Notes: generated by a model from the letters alone, not told the origin. Counted from the first letter of the stretch, positions 33,579-42,065 are shown. The stretch: 52,766 bases of DNA from Synergistaceae bacterium (GCA_031277095.1 JAISLU010000082.1:1-52766), one strand, 5' to 3'. Numbers and translations are program-made.

Positions 33579-34361
33579 GTGGACTTAACCACTGTTATTG
33601 GATTTCTTGTCGCTTGGATACTCGTTTTCGGAGGGATGTCTTCAGGGGGCAATATCATGGCCTACGTGGATTTTCCGTCTATATTGATCACCGTAGGCGG
33701 AACGACGGGGGCTATTATCATGGCGCATCCCGGGGATATCTTGAAGACGGTGGGCGGGGCCGTCAAGAACGCCTTCGTTTCCAACGACCCCAACCTTCTG
33801 GCTATGGTGCAGACCATCGTCAGTTTCGCGGAAAAAGCCAGGCGCGAGGGACTGCTGGCGCTGGAGAGCGACGTGGCGGACCTGGAAGACGAGTTTTTGA
33901 AGAAATCCATACAACTGGTGGTTGACGGCACGGACCCCGAGCTGGTCAAGGCCATATTGGACACGGAAATCGGCGTTATGGAGGACCGCCATTCGGCAAA
34001 CAAGGCAATTTTCGACGCCATAGCCGAGCTGGCACCGGCCTACGGAATGATCGGCACCCTCATCGGGCTCATCGCCATGCTGGGGAACCTGCAGGACGTG
34101 AGCGCCCTGGGGCCCGGCATGGCCGTCGCCCTGATCACCACCATGTACGGGTCCATGATGGCCAACATGTTCAGCATCCCCATCGCCAAAAAACTGGCGG
34201 CCCGGTCCGCCAAGGAAATCGTCTCCATGGAGCTGATGGTGGAGGGCATTTTGGCGATACAGGCGGGGGAGAACCCGCGTATCGTAGAAGAAAAACTGAA
34301 GGTGTTCCTGCCTCCCAAGATGAGAACCCGCCTGGAAGCCGTACAGAAAGGAGAGGGATAG
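33579..34361 (+). CDS. motA: Flagellar motor stator protein MotA
   Basis: This 260-residue inner-membrane protein forms the stator ring with MotB and couples ion flow to rotation. It has four membrane helices in two pairs (LTTVIGFLVAWILVFGGM and FPSILITVGGTTGAIIM; then PAYGMIGTLIGLIAML and MAVALITTMYGSMMANMF) and the charged cytoplasmic loop that contacts FliG. The start is a GTG at 33579 behind AGGTGAAGGA. motB follows four bases after its stop. Whether it uses protons or sodium cannot be told with confidence from the sequence alone. Confidence 0.95.
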   Translation: MDLTTVIGFLVAWILVFGGMSSGGNIMAYVDFPSILITVGGTTGAIIMAHPGDILKTVGGAVKNAFVSNDPNLLAMVQTIVSFAEKARREGLLALESDVADLEDEFLKKSIQLVVDGTDPELVKAILDTEIGVMEDRHSANKAIFDAIAELAPAYGMIGTLIGLIAMLGNLQDVSALGPGMAVALITTMYGSMMANMFSIPIAKKLAARSAKEIVSMELMVEGILAIQAGENPRIVEEKLKVFLPPKMRTRLEAVQKGEG

Positions 34362-34365
34362 GCCC

Positions 34366-35091
34366 ATGGCCCGCAAAGAAAAAGCGCCTCCCAGCTCCCC
34401 GGGCGCGCCCCTTTACATGGCGACCTACGGGGACATGGTGACCCTGGTTCTGTGCTTCTTCGTGCTGCTGTTCGCCATGTCCTCCATCGACTCCCAGAAA
34501 TTTCAAAAGGCACTCCTCTCCCTGAGGGGATCCCTGGGGGTAATGAAGGGCGGCATGGTCACGGAGGAGTCCACGGAGCCCAATACGGGCGAGGAGGAGG
34601 GGACCGCGGCGGGGTCCGCGCCCCGCTACGAGATGGACACCCGGCACGTGGCCTACACCATAGACAGCTACCTGCGCAGCGAGGGCCTGGACAAGGCCAT
34701 TCAAATGACAGTCACCCAACGGGGAGTATCGGTTTCCATATCGGATCAGTTCCTTTTCAACAGCGGAAGCGCCGAGCTGAAACCCGATGGCCAAAGGGTA
34801 CTCTATAAGATAGCGACGCTGGTTCGGAACGATGTGCCGGCCATTTCCGTGGAAGGACACACGGACGCCGTCCCCCTGCGAGGGGGGAGGTACAGGGACA
34901 ACTGGGGTTTATCCTCGGCCAGGGCAGCCGTGGTGGCCTCTTACCTGGAGACGGACGCGGGGGTTGCCCCAGAGAAACTCCAGGCCGTGGGGTTCGGGGC
35001 TTACCGTCCGGTAGTCCCCAACGACTCCGCAGAACACAGGGCCTTGAACCGCCGGGTGGACCTCATTTTCTTGTCGCAGTATCCCAAATGA
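34366..35091 (+). CDS. motB: Flagellar motor stator protein MotB
   Basis: This 241-residue protein has a single N-terminal helix with the essential ion-binding aspartate (MATYGDMVTLVLCFFVLLFA) and a periplasmic OmpA-like peptidoglycan-binding domain (FNSGSAELKPDGQRVLYKIA, VEGHTDAVPLRGG, NWGLSSARAAVVASYL, LNRRVDLIFL). It anchors the stator to the cell wall. It lies four bases after motA, with the ribosome site GGAGAGGGA inside the motA end. All functional landmarks are present. Confidence 0.96.
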   Translation: MARKEKAPPSSPGAPLYMATYGDMVTLVLCFFVLLFAMSSIDSQKFQKALLSLRGSLGVMKGGMVTEESTEPNTGEEEGTAAGSAPRYEMDTRHVAYTIDSYLRSEGLDKAIQMTVTQRGVSVSISDQFLFNSGSAELKPDGQRVLYKIATLVRNDVPAISVEGHTDAVPLRGGRYRDNWGLSSARAAVVASYLETDAGVAPEKLQAVGFGAYRPVVPNDSAEHRALNRRVDLIFLSQYPK

Positions 35092-35107
35092 GAAGAGGCG
35101 GGACATT

Positions 35108-35557
35108 ATGAAAAGGATTTTCGTGTTCATCATCGTAGGGCTGGTCATGTTCGGTATGGGTTTCGGAGGCGGTCTCGTTCTGGGGCGTTCCATGGCGGCC
35201 GCCGAGTCCGACGCTCCAGACTCCAAGAAAGTGCCGGACCCGGGTCCTATCGTGTCCATTGGGGAGTTTACCAGCAACTTGGCCGGATCGGGGAAACGCG
35301 TCATCAGCTTCACCGTCTCTCTGGAGACCCTGAACAACCGGGCGGCGGAGATCATCAGCGCGCCGGGTTGGCTTTTGAGGATAAAGAACGAGATTTTGCT
35401 GATCGTGAAGGACAAAATTTACGAGGACCTCACCAGCGCCGAGGGCGCGCTCCAATTTGGCGAGGAGATCAAACGGTCCCTCAACGCCCAGCTCCCGGAG
35501 ATCAAAGGAGAGGCCCCCGTGGTGCGCGTCTTGTTCGAAACCTTCGTTTTACAGTGA
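35108..35557 (+). CDS. fliL: Flagellar basal-body protein FliL
   Basis: This 149-residue single-pass membrane protein (helix IFVFIIVGLVMFGMGFGGGL at the N-terminus) has a periplasmic FliL domain (ISFTVSLETLNN..., IKNEILLIVKDKIYEDLTS, GEEIKRSLNAQLP) and ends in VRVLFETFVLQ, the usual FliL ending. FliL surrounds the stator and helps it work under load. It stands between motB and fliM, its standard position. Confidence 0.93.
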   Translation: MKRIFVFIIVGLVMFGMGFGGGLVLGRSMAAAESDAPDSKKVPDPGPIVSIGEFTSNLAGSGKRVISFTVSLETLNNRAAEIISAPGWLLRIKNEILLIVKDKIYEDLTSAEGALQFGEEIKRSLNAQLPEIKGEAPVVRVLFETFVLQ

Positions 35558-35612
35558 CGGCCCCGGCGGGCTCTGCTCCCCGAGCTTTATTTTTAAGGTA
35601 GGTGAAGGTAAT

Positions 35613-36626
35613 TTGACTCCCGACGTATTGTCACAGAGTGAAATCGATTCCTTGTTGAGCGCGCTGACCAGCGGGTCCATGGATTTGGAGTCGATGACTC
35701 AGGATACCGGCGAATACAAGATCAAGGTTTACGACTTTAAACGGCCCGACAAATTCAGCAAGGACCAGCTCAGGGCTATCCAGATGATTCACGAGTCCTT
35801 CGCGCGCCAACTATCCACCGTCATGTCGACCCTCATACGGTCCATCGTGTCGGCGGAGGTCGCCTCCGTGGACCAGTTGGCCTACGAGGAATTTTTGAAT
35901 TCCCTGGTGCAGCCGACGGTTATCGGCACTCTGGAAATGCACCCCTTCAACGGCAACGCCCTGATCGAAATGAACCCCAACCTGGTTTTCTCCATCATCG
36001 AGCGCCTTTTGGGGGGTAAAGGGGAGTTTACCGGCAAGGCGCGAGAACTCACGGACATAGAAAAAACGGTGATCGAGCGCGTCCTCATGCGCATGCTGGA
36101 GCTTTTGGAGGAAAGCTGGAGCACGGTGGTGGACGTCCGCTTCCGCTTCGAGAGCATGGAGAGCAACCCCTTTTTCGTGCAGATCTGCCCTCCCAGGGAC
36201 ATGGTTCTCCTGGTGATCATGAAGTTGAAGGTCGGGGAGGTGGAGGGCATGATCAGCCTGTGTATCCCCTACTTCCTCATGGAGCCCATGGTGGACAAGC
36301 TCTCCTCCCAGCAGTGGTTCGTCTCCACCAGCCGTAAGAACGAGGCGGGGGTGAGGGAGAACCTGCTGAAGACCTTGGACCGGGTGAAGGTCCCCTTGGG
36401 GCTGGAGCTGGGGCACACGATACTGAGCCTGGCCGACGTCTACGGCCTCCAGACGGGGGACGTGATCAGGCTGGACGAGACGGTGGACAACCCCGTGGAC
36501 GTGCGGGTGGGAAATTACGTTAGATTCAAGGCAAAGCCTGGGACGGTGAACGGGCGATTGGCGGCCGAGGTGACGGAGATCGTACAGGTGGAGGAGTCCC
36601 TCGACGCCGAAGGAGGAAGAAACTGA
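35613..36626 (+). CDS. fliM: Flagellar motor switch protein FliM
   Basis: This 337-residue C-ring protein binds phosphorylated CheY and sets rotation direction. The N-terminal CheY-binding peptide is present (LSQSEIDSLLSAL), followed by the middle CheC-like domain (YDFKRPDKFSKDQLRAIQMI, PLLGGKGEF-like LLGGKGEFTGKARELTDIEK) and a C-terminal FliN-like domain. I start it at a TTG (35613) with AGGTGAAGG upstream, which gives the correct length; the frame is open well upstream through fliL. Its stop overlaps the fliY start by one base. Confidence 0.94.
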   Translation: MTPDVLSQSEIDSLLSALTSGSMDLESMTQDTGEYKIKVYDFKRPDKFSKDQLRAIQMIHESFARQLSTVMSTLIRSIVSAEVASVDQLAYEEFLNSLVQPTVIGTLEMHPFNGNALIEMNPNLVFSIIERLLGGKGEFTGKARELTDIEKTVIERVLMRMLELLEESWSTVVDVRFRFESMESNPFFVQICPPRDMVLLVIMKLKVGEVEGMISLCIPYFLMEPMVDKLSSQQWFVSTSRKNEAGVRENLLKTLDRVKVPLGLELGHTILSLADVYGLQTGDVIRLDETVDNPVDVRVGNYVRFKAKPGTVNGRLAAEVTEIVQVEESLDAEGGRN

Positions 36627-37765
36627 TGGATGAACTGCTGAGTCAGGACGAAATAAATGCGCTCCTAACGGGAGGTTCTTTTCCTGCCGCCGATGCTGGG
36701 GACTTGTCCATGGAGGACTCTCAGGTTCTGGACGAAGTCGCGACCATTTTCTCCAACGCCGAAAGCAACGTGTTCGGTATGCTGGCGGGCAAGGACGTCA
36801 GCGCCCATATCCAGGAGACGTCCACCGGCACTCAGGCGGAGTTCAAAACCAAACTGCCCGAACAGCCCTTCGTTTTCCGCACGACATTCGGGGGGTTCGA
36901 CGATATTCCGCTGATTTTCGCCGTCGACCGCCGGGGTGCTTTGGCCTTGGCCGACCTCATGATGGGCGGCGAGGGCAAAGAGCTTCCCGAGGAAGCCAGC
37001 GAGCTTTATCTGAACGCGGCCCAGGAAGGCCTGAGCCAGGTGGTGGGGTCCGCTTTCACCAGTCTGAGCGGCCTGCTGGGCGGGCGGCGCCTGATGCCCC
37101 AAAACACCACCTCCACCCTGGAGGAGGCAGGTTGGCAGCCCTTCAGCGCGCTGGACGACGAGGGAAAGGTCTGGAGCAGCGCCGCGAACGTGGAAATCGA
37201 GGGTTTGGACCCCTTTATCGTAAAAATAGCTCTCCCCCTGGACTCCGCCAAATCCATCGTGGACGTGATTCACCAAATCATGAACGATCAGGTGCCCCAG
37301 GAGTCTTCCCAGGCCCCCTCTTCCCAGTCTTTTACCGCTTCCCCGGCTCCCCAGCACGCCGCTCAGCCTAAAAGCGCCCCCTCCCCTCCCCTCCCCTCTC
37401 CTTCCTCTTTCGCGCCTCCCAGCAGAGGGGCGCAGCAGCCCGCTCCCACGGTGGACGTTCACCCGGCGGAGTTCACGCCTCTGGTGTCCAAAGGGGCGGT
37501 GGGCGGCGGCAGCGCCATCGATCTGATCGCGGACATTCCGGTGCGGGTGACGGTGGAGCTGGGGAAGACGAGGAAAAACATCTCCGATATACTGGGTATT
37601 TCCATGGGGTCTGTCATCGAGCTGGACAAAATGGCGGGGGAGCCCGTGGACGTCCTCGTGAACGGAAAGCTCATTGCCAAGGGCGAAGTGGTGGTCATCG
37701 ATGAAAATTTCGGCGTGAGGATCACCGAAATTTTGAACACGGCGCCGAAAGCCTACTCGATGTAA
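36626..37765 (+). CDS. fliY: Flagellar motor switch phosphatase FliY
   Basis: This 379-residue protein is the FliY form of the switch: an N-terminal CheY-binding motif (LLSQDEINALLTGG), a CheC-type phosphatase domain (about 30-210), a Pro/Ser/Ala-rich linker (about 225-275) and a C-terminal FliN domain (IPVRVTVELGKTRKNISDIL, GSVIELDKMAGEPVDVLVNG). It dephosphorylates CheY-P and builds the C-ring. Its presence rather than a simple FliN is typical of Bacillus, Thermotoga and Synergistota. ATG overlaps the fliM stop. Confidence 0.94.
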   Translation: MDELLSQDEINALLTGGSFPAADAGDLSMEDSQVLDEVATIFSNAESNVFGMLAGKDVSAHIQETSTGTQAEFKTKLPEQPFVFRTTFGGFDDIPLIFAVDRRGALALADLMMGGEGKELPEEASELYLNAAQEGLSQVVGSAFTSLSGLLGGRRLMPQNTTSTLEEAGWQPFSALDDEGKVWSSAANVEIEGLDPFIVKIALPLDSAKSIVDVIHQIMNDQVPQESSQAPSSQSFTASPAPQHAAQPKSAPSPPLPSPSSFAPPSRGAQQPAPTVDVHPAEFTPLVSKGAVGGGSAIDLIADIPVRVTVELGKTRKNISDILGISMGSVIELDKMAGEPVDVLVNGKLIAKGEVVVIDENFGVRITEILNTAPKAYSM

Positions 37766-37877
37766 ACACGCTTCTCGCCGTTTCGTGAAAGACGGACCGA
37801 AAACTTTTGTTTGATTGTTTGATTTTTTGACTTACTGGGATGTCGGCGAATGTTCCCCTCTTCGACTTTGAAGTTCG

Positions 37878-37886
37878 TGGTATAAT
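37878..37886 (+). promoter_or_regulatory. Extended -10 promoter upstream of cheY
   Basis: TGGTATAAT is a perfect extended -10. It lies in the 314 bp gap between fliY and cheY, about 190 bp before the cheY ATG. The gap is AT-rich and otherwise holds only weak inverted repeats (for example CTTC/GAAG near 37860-37873). Confidence 0.45.
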
Positions 37887-38079
37887 CCTTCGAAGATAAG
37901 TTGAAGAACAAAGAACAAGAATAAATCTGGGAGCAAGTTTGAAAATGTGCAGCAATGGTTCATAATGAAATTGCTCATAAAGTATAGATGGAATAGATGA
38001 GCGATGAGTGGGAACTTGATCTCGAATTTTCATGGGGTCGGAGAATCTGAGTAAAATCTTAGTAAATGAGGGGTGCAGC

Positions 38080-38442
38080 ATGGGCAAAAAGGTTCTTATA
38101 GTGGATGACGCTGCCTTTATGCGTATGATGTTGAAGGATATTCTTCAAAAAAACGATTTCGAGATCGTCGCCGAAGCGGAGAACGGGAAAGTGGGCGTGG
38201 CGGCTTATCAGAAATTTAAACCCGACATCGTAACAATGGACATCACGATGCCCGAAATGAACGGGATCGACGCGGTCAAGGCCATCAAAGCTCTGGACCC
38301 GGGCGCGAAGATCGTGATGGTTTCCGCTATGGGACAGCAGCCTATGGTTATCGAGGCCATTCAGGCAGGAGCCAACGATTTTATCGTCAAACCTTTCCAA
38401 CCGGAGCGCGTCATCGAGGCGATTTCCAAGGTTCTGGCTTAA
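38080..38442 (+). CDS. cheY: Chemotaxis response regulator CheY
   Basis: This 120-residue single receiver domain has the acidic pair (VDDAAFMR), the phospho-acceptor Asp54 (VTMDITMPEMNG), Ser in MVSAMGQ and the conserved Lys in FIVKPFQPE. It carries phosphate from CheA to FliM/FliY. I use the ATG at 38080, preceded by GAGGGGTG. It is placed between fliY and fliO as in other Gram-positive-type flagellar operons, with a possible promoter of its own at 37878. Confidence 0.95.
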   Translation: MGKKVLIVDDAAFMRMMLKDILQKNDFEIVAEAENGKVGVAAYQKFKPDIVTMDITMPEMNGIDAVKAIKALDPGAKIVMVSAMGQQPMVIEAIQAGANDFIVKPFQPERVIEAISKVLA

Positions 38443-38485
38443 AAAAATTTCCCTTTCAAGGAGTTGCGTGACTACGGGAGAAATT

Positions 38486-38602
38486 GGCCTGAATGCTTTT
38501 TGGGCCCGTGTGGCCGTGGCTCTGGTTGTCGTGGGGGTTATAAATGGGTCTGACGCCTTATTTGCTGCGCGTGGTAGTGGCTCTGGTTATCATGGGGGTT
38601 AT
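38486..38602 (+). repeat. Tandem duplication at the start of fliO
   Basis: A 56 bp segment (38486-38541) recurs 61 bp later (38547-38602), roughly three quarters identical, with a block around GTGGCTCTGGTT and TGGGGGTTAT fully conserved. Both copies encode a FliO-like helix (VAVALVVVGV and VVVALVIMGV) but in different frames. The first copy sits behind the stronger ribosome site (AAGGAG, GTG at 38468), whose frame stays open to 38695 without FliO similarity after the repeat. Confidence 0.75.
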
Positions 38603-38873
38603 GGCCGTCATATTTGTTGGCTTGGCCAAAAACAAGGGTTGGGTAAGGCAAAACACGGCGCATGTGAATATTATGGCATCCTTGCCTTTGGGTAAGGATG
38701 TTTTTTTTGTCCTGCGATGCGGGCCCGAGGTTTTTGCCTTGACGTCCGGGCACGCGGGAACCCATCTCTTGGGCAGGTGGAAATATGAAGAATGGCGTCG
38801 CCTTGAATCAAAATCTGAATCAACATCTGAATCCAAATCTGACGCAAAATCTGACGGGAAAGAATCGGCGTAG
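38544..38873 (+). CDS. fliO: Flagellar export protein FliO
   Basis: This 109-residue membrane protein has one N-terminal helix (VVVALVIMGVMAVIFVGLA), a small FliO domain (NIMASLPLGKDVFFVLRCGP, FALTSGHAGTHLLGRW) and a repetitive Ser/Glu/Lys/Asp tail. FliO helps assemble the FliP ring. The ATG at 38544 has only GGGGG nearby, while a better ribosome site (AAGGAG) serves the GTG at 38468, which leads into a duplicated helix in another frame; translation may reinitiate. The tail overlaps fliP by 89 bases through a 12 bp tandem repeat (38806-38853). Confidence 0.8.
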   Translation: MGLTPYLLRVVVALVIMGVMAVIFVGLAKNKGWVRQNTAHVNIMASLPLGKDVFFVLRCGPEVFALTSGHAGTHLLGRWKYEEWRRLESKSESTSESKSDAKSDGKESA

Positions 38874-39666
38874 CTTGTCTTTCCGGGGAAAATTTTTCGC
38901 GTTTTTTTGCGTGACGGCCTGTATCTTGGCCTTTACGCTAAAGGCCTCGGAGGCCGCGATTGCCGAAGAAGCCCCGAGGATTCCCATTCCTCTGCTGCAG
39001 TTGAGCATCACCCCCGCGGACTCTCCTCAGGACGTCGCCCTCTCTTTGCAGATCTTGGCGCTGTTGACGGTGTTGAGCCTGGCTCCGGCCATTTTGCTGA
39101 TGTTGACGAGCTTTACGCGGATCGTCGTCGTTTTGGGCTTCATACAACGCTCCATCGGCCTGCAGCAGACGCCGCCCCAGCAGACTATCGTCGGCCTGGC
39201 GCTTTTCCTCACCCTTTTCACCATGTATCCCACCTGGAACAGAATCTATGAGCGCGGGCTCGCCCCGTATCTGGCGGGGAACATCGACTCCACTCAGGCG
39301 TGGGCGGAGACCATCACCCCCGTCCGCGAGTTCATGTTCCGCTACACCCGGCAGGAGGAGCTGTCCCTCATGATATCCATGGCGGACCTGGAGCAGCCCA
39401 GCTCTCAGGATGGAGTGCCCACCCGAGTTCTCATTCCCGCCTTCATGCTGAGCGAGTTGAAGACCGCTTTTCAGATGGGGGTGGTGATCTACATTCCCTT
39501 CATCGTCGTGGACATGGTGGTGTCCAGCGTGCTGCTGGCGATGGGCATGATGATGCTGCCGCCGATGATGATTTCTCTGCCCTTTAAAATACTGCTCTTC
39601 GTCGCCGCCGACGGTTGGAATCTGGTCATCGTCAGCCTTCTCAAGAGCTTCACCAACGTCCCGTAA
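38785..39666 (+). CDS. fliP: Flagellar type III export gate protein FliP
   Basis: This 293-residue protein is a core export-gate subunit. After an Asn/Leu-rich N-terminus read from a 12 bp repeat (NQNL NQHL NPNL TQNL) comes a signal-like hydrophobic segment (FFAFFCVTACILAFTLKASEA), then the FliP body: LLTVLSLAPAILLMLTSFTR, IVVVLGFIQRSIGLQQTPPQ, GLALFLTLFTMYP, and the C-terminal IPFIVVDMVVSSVLLAMGMM with MLPPMMISLPFKILLFV. AGGTGG precedes the ATG. The start lies inside fliO, so the two are coupled. Confidence 0.94.
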   Translation: MKNGVALNQNLNQHLNPNLTQNLTGKNRRSLSFRGKFFAFFCVTACILAFTLKASEAAIAEEAPRIPIPLLQLSITPADSPQDVALSLQILALLTVLSLAPAILLMLTSFTRIVVVLGFIQRSIGLQQTPPQQTIVGLALFLTLFTMYPTWNRIYERGLAPYLAGNIDSTQAWAETITPVREFMFRYTRQEELSLMISMADLEQPSSQDGVPTRVLIPAFMLSELKTAFQMGVVIYIPFIVVDMVVSSVLLAMGMMMLPPMMISLPFKILLFVAADGWNLVIVSLLKSFTNVP

Positions 39667-39692
39667 CCGACGACCCTGTCCCCATTGGTTAT

Positions 39693-39825
39693 AGGGGTCT
39701 CGGGGGGCCAGCGAGAGCCCCGCAAAAGGCCGAGCCAGCTCCGCCCCCTGAGCTTGAAATCCAGGGGTCTCGGGGGGCCAGCGAGAGCCCCGCAAGGGGT
39801 CGAGCGAGCTCCGCCCCCTGAGCTT
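39693..39825 (+). repeat. Two copies of a 63 bp GC-rich structured repeat between fliP and fliQ
   Basis: Copies at 39693-39755 and 39763-39825 differ at about four positions. Each can form a GGGGTCTC/GAGAGCCCC-type stem and an AGCTC/GAGCT stem. The second copy ends GAGCTTTTAATT, so it can act as a weak terminator, directly before the fliQ ribosome site. Flagellar genes are tightly packed on both sides, so the pair looks like an inserted repeat family. Confidence 0.8.
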
Positions 39826-39845
39826 TTAATTAAGGAGGAAACATT

Positions 39846-40121
39846 GTGGGTATCGACGCGGTCAACATGTTCGACGTTTTGAGCGGAGCGATCTGGACGA
39901 TGCTCGTCGTCGCCCTTCCCATTCTGCTGGTGGCCATGACGGTGGGGCTCGTGATCGGAATTTTGCAGACCGCGACCTCCCTCCAGGAACAGACCCTCAT
40001 TTTCATCCCGAAAATCTTGGCGGTATTTTTGTTCATCGTCCTGGTGGGGCCCTGGATGGCGGAGAAAATTTTGGTCATGACCCGGGAGATTTTGGGGCAG
40101 CTGGAAAGGTTCATCCAATGA
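39846..40121 (+). CDS. fliQ: Flagellar type III export gate protein FliQ
   Basis: This 91-residue two-helix membrane protein matches FliQ along its length (AIWTMLVVALPILLVAMTVG, LVIGILQTATSLQEQTLIFI, PKILAVFLFIVLVGPWM). The GTG start has AGGAGG upstream, directly after the doubled structured repeat. It forms the export gate with FliP and FliR, whose genes flank it. Confidence 0.94.
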   Translation: MGIDAVNMFDVLSGAIWTMLVVALPILLVAMTVGLVIGILQTATSLQEQTLIFIPKILAVFLFIVLVGPWMAEKILVMTREILGQLERFIQ

Positions 40122-40161
40122 ATTTTCATGTCAAAAAGTGTGCGGCGGGAGGGCGTAGGCC

Positions 40162-40959
40162 GTGAGAGGGCTGGAAATACCGTCTCAGCTTTTGATGATC
40201 TATTTTTTGGTGCATCTGCGCTTCGTTGGGATGATGTTCACGTCTCCGGTGTTTCTGGCGACGGCCATGCCTCTTCCTTTCAGGTTTCTTTGCGCCGTTC
40301 TCCTGACCGTGGCCGCCGGCGGGGCCATAGGCAGCGGGGGAGAAAATTTTTCCGTCCCCATGATCCTCTTCGAAAGCTGGGTCTCCATTTTCGTTCTGGC
40401 GCTGCGGGAGCTTCTGATCGGGGTTTCCCTGGGGATTTTGACGGCTCTGCCCCTGACGGCGATGCAGGTCGCGGGAGAGCAAATCGGGACGGCTATGGGC
40501 ATTTCCATGGCCAGCGTCATGGACCCCCTGACCCAGCGCCAAACCTCCATCGTCGACCAACTGCAGTTTATGGTGGGCCTTTGGTTTTATTTCCGCTGGA
40601 ACGGGCACCTGCTGATGGCTCAGGCGGTGGTGGAGAGCCTGCGCATCGTTCCTTTGGCGAAGCTGTCCCTGGTGCCGGCCGGCGACATGGGGCTGGGAGA
40701 GTGGCTCACGGCGGCCTTTCACCTGGCGATGAAGATCGTCGTTCCCTTCTACTGCGCGCTTCTGCTGGCGGACGTCGGGCTGGGGTTTCTGGCCCGGACG
40801 GTTCCCCAGATGAACATTTTCATCTTGGGCCTGCCGATAAAACTAGCCTTGGGCTTTTTCGTCCTGACGGCGGCTCTGCCTCTGACCGTGGACATGATCT
40901 ACGAGTATCTGGAGCGGTGGATCGGTTTCGCCCTTTCCAGCGTTATGGCCTGGCAATAG
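40162..40959 (+). CDS. fliR: Flagellar type III export gate protein FliR
   Basis: This 265-residue membrane protein has the FliR features: IYFLVHLRFVGMMFTSPVFL at the start, the central RELLIGVSLGILTALPLTAM, QVAGEQIGTAMGISMASVMD, and the later QMNIFILGLPIKLALGFFVL. The start is a GTG (40162) behind GGAGGGCG. It lies between fliQ and flhB in the standard order. FliR completes the FliPQR pore. Confidence 0.94.
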   Translation: MRGLEIPSQLLMIYFLVHLRFVGMMFTSPVFLATAMPLPFRFLCAVLLTVAAGGAIGSGGENFSVPMILFESWVSIFVLALRELLIGVSLGILTALPLTAMQVAGEQIGTAMGISMASVMDPLTQRQTSIVDQLQFMVGLWFYFRWNGHLLMAQAVVESLRIVPLAKLSLVPAGDMGLGEWLTAAFHLAMKIVVPFYCALLLADVGLGFLARTVPQMNIFILGLPIKLALGFFVLTAALPLTVDMIYEYLERWIGFALSSVMAWQ

Positions 40960-40979
40960 CCTCCCAATAGCGTCTTTTC

Positions 40980-42065
40980 ATGATCCCCCCCTTTGTTTTC
41001 GACCTTCAATTTTTCGCTCAGGAGCGCACGGAATCGGCGACCCCCAAAAAACGCCAGAAGGTGCGGTCCGAGGGCAAGGTCTGTAAGAGCCGGGACTTGA
41101 CCGCCGCCGTGGAGATTCTGGCGGGCCTCCTGGGCCTCTGGGTCCTGGGGGACGGCATAGCGGGGGGATTGATGGATTATCTTCGCGAGACGATCTCCTT
41201 CATAGGGGACGAGACGATGTTGCAAGCGGGATGGTTTTACTGGCTGGAGCACGGGGCGGTTTGGGCCTATTTCGCGGCGTGGCTGCTGCTGGGGATCGTC
41301 ATAGCGATTTTCGTGGTGGGGGTGACCATCAAGCAAGTGGGCTGGGTCATCAGTTTCGAGCCCTTCAAACCGGATTTCGGGCGCTTGAATCCCGTGTCGG
41401 GCATGAAAAAAATTCTGTCCCTGCGCTCGCTGGTGGAGCTTCTGAAAGGGCTCTTGAAGGCGTCGCTTTTTTGCGTGGTCATTTACGTGGCTCTCAGGAG
41501 CAAACTCCCCACGGCCGTGCAGGCGATGCAGTTTCCCATGGAACAGGGCGCCTTGCACCTGTGGAATCTCCTTTGGGACCTTTCGATGCGGCTGGCCGTC
41601 ATGCTGCTGGTCATCGCCCTGGTGGACTACCTTTACCAAAAATGGGAGTTCGAAAAATCCATACGGATGAGCAAACAGGAAATCAAGGAAGAGTACCGGC
41701 AGATGGAAGGCGACCCTCAGATCAAGAACAAAATTCGTCAAAAACAGCGGGAACTCGCCAAAAAAAGAATGATGTCCTCCGTGCCCAAGGCCGACGTGGT
41801 CATCACGAACCCCACGACGCTGGCGATAGCGCTGATCTACGACCGCAACACGATGAGCGCCCCCCAGGTCACGGCAAAGGGCAAGGGGCTCATCGCCAAA
41901 AAGATCCGCGAGGTGGCAGAGGAACACGGGGTCCCCGTCATCGAAAACAAACCGCTGGCCAGGGCGCTTTACGAGGCCGTGGAAATCGGCGACGAGGTCC
42001 CGGAAAATCTTTACCGCGGCGTTGCCGAAATTTTAGCGATGGTATATAAGCTCAAGAAAAAATAA
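40980..42065 (+). CDS. flhB: Flagellar type III export switch protein FlhB, with NPTT at the cleavage site
   Basis: This 361-residue protein has the usual cytoplasmic start (LQFFAQERTESATPKKRQK), four membrane helices and the C-terminal switch domain that selects hook or filament substrates. The autocleavage site normally reads NPTH; here it is NPTT (Asn277, within VVITNPTTLAIALIYDRNTM), followed by the expected MSAPQVTAKGKG. The catalytic Asn and Pro are kept, but the His is replaced by Thr. flhA does not follow, so the flagellar cluster ends here. Confidence 0.94.
   Translation: MIPPFVFDLQFFAQERTESATPKKRQKVRSEGKVCKSRDLTAAVEILAGLLGLWVLGDGIAGGLMDYLRETISFIGDETMLQAGWFYWLEHGAVWAYFAAWLLLGIVIAIFVVGVTIKQVGWVISFEPFKPDFGRLNPVSGMKKILSLRSLVELLKGLLKASLFCVVIYVALRSKLPTAVQAMQFPMEQGALHLWNLLWDLSMRLAVMLLVIALVDYLYQKWEFEKSIRMSKQEIKEEYRQMEGDPQIKNKIRQKQRELAKKRMMSSVPKADVVITNPTTLAIALIYDRNTMSAPQVTAKGKGLIAKKIREVAEEHGVPVIENKPLARALYEAVEIGDEVPENLYRGVAEILAMVYKLKKK

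Noticed and set aside
39615-39882. Two 65-68-residue frames over the fliP-fliQ gap
   Set aside because: They are translations of the doubled structured repeat in different frames.
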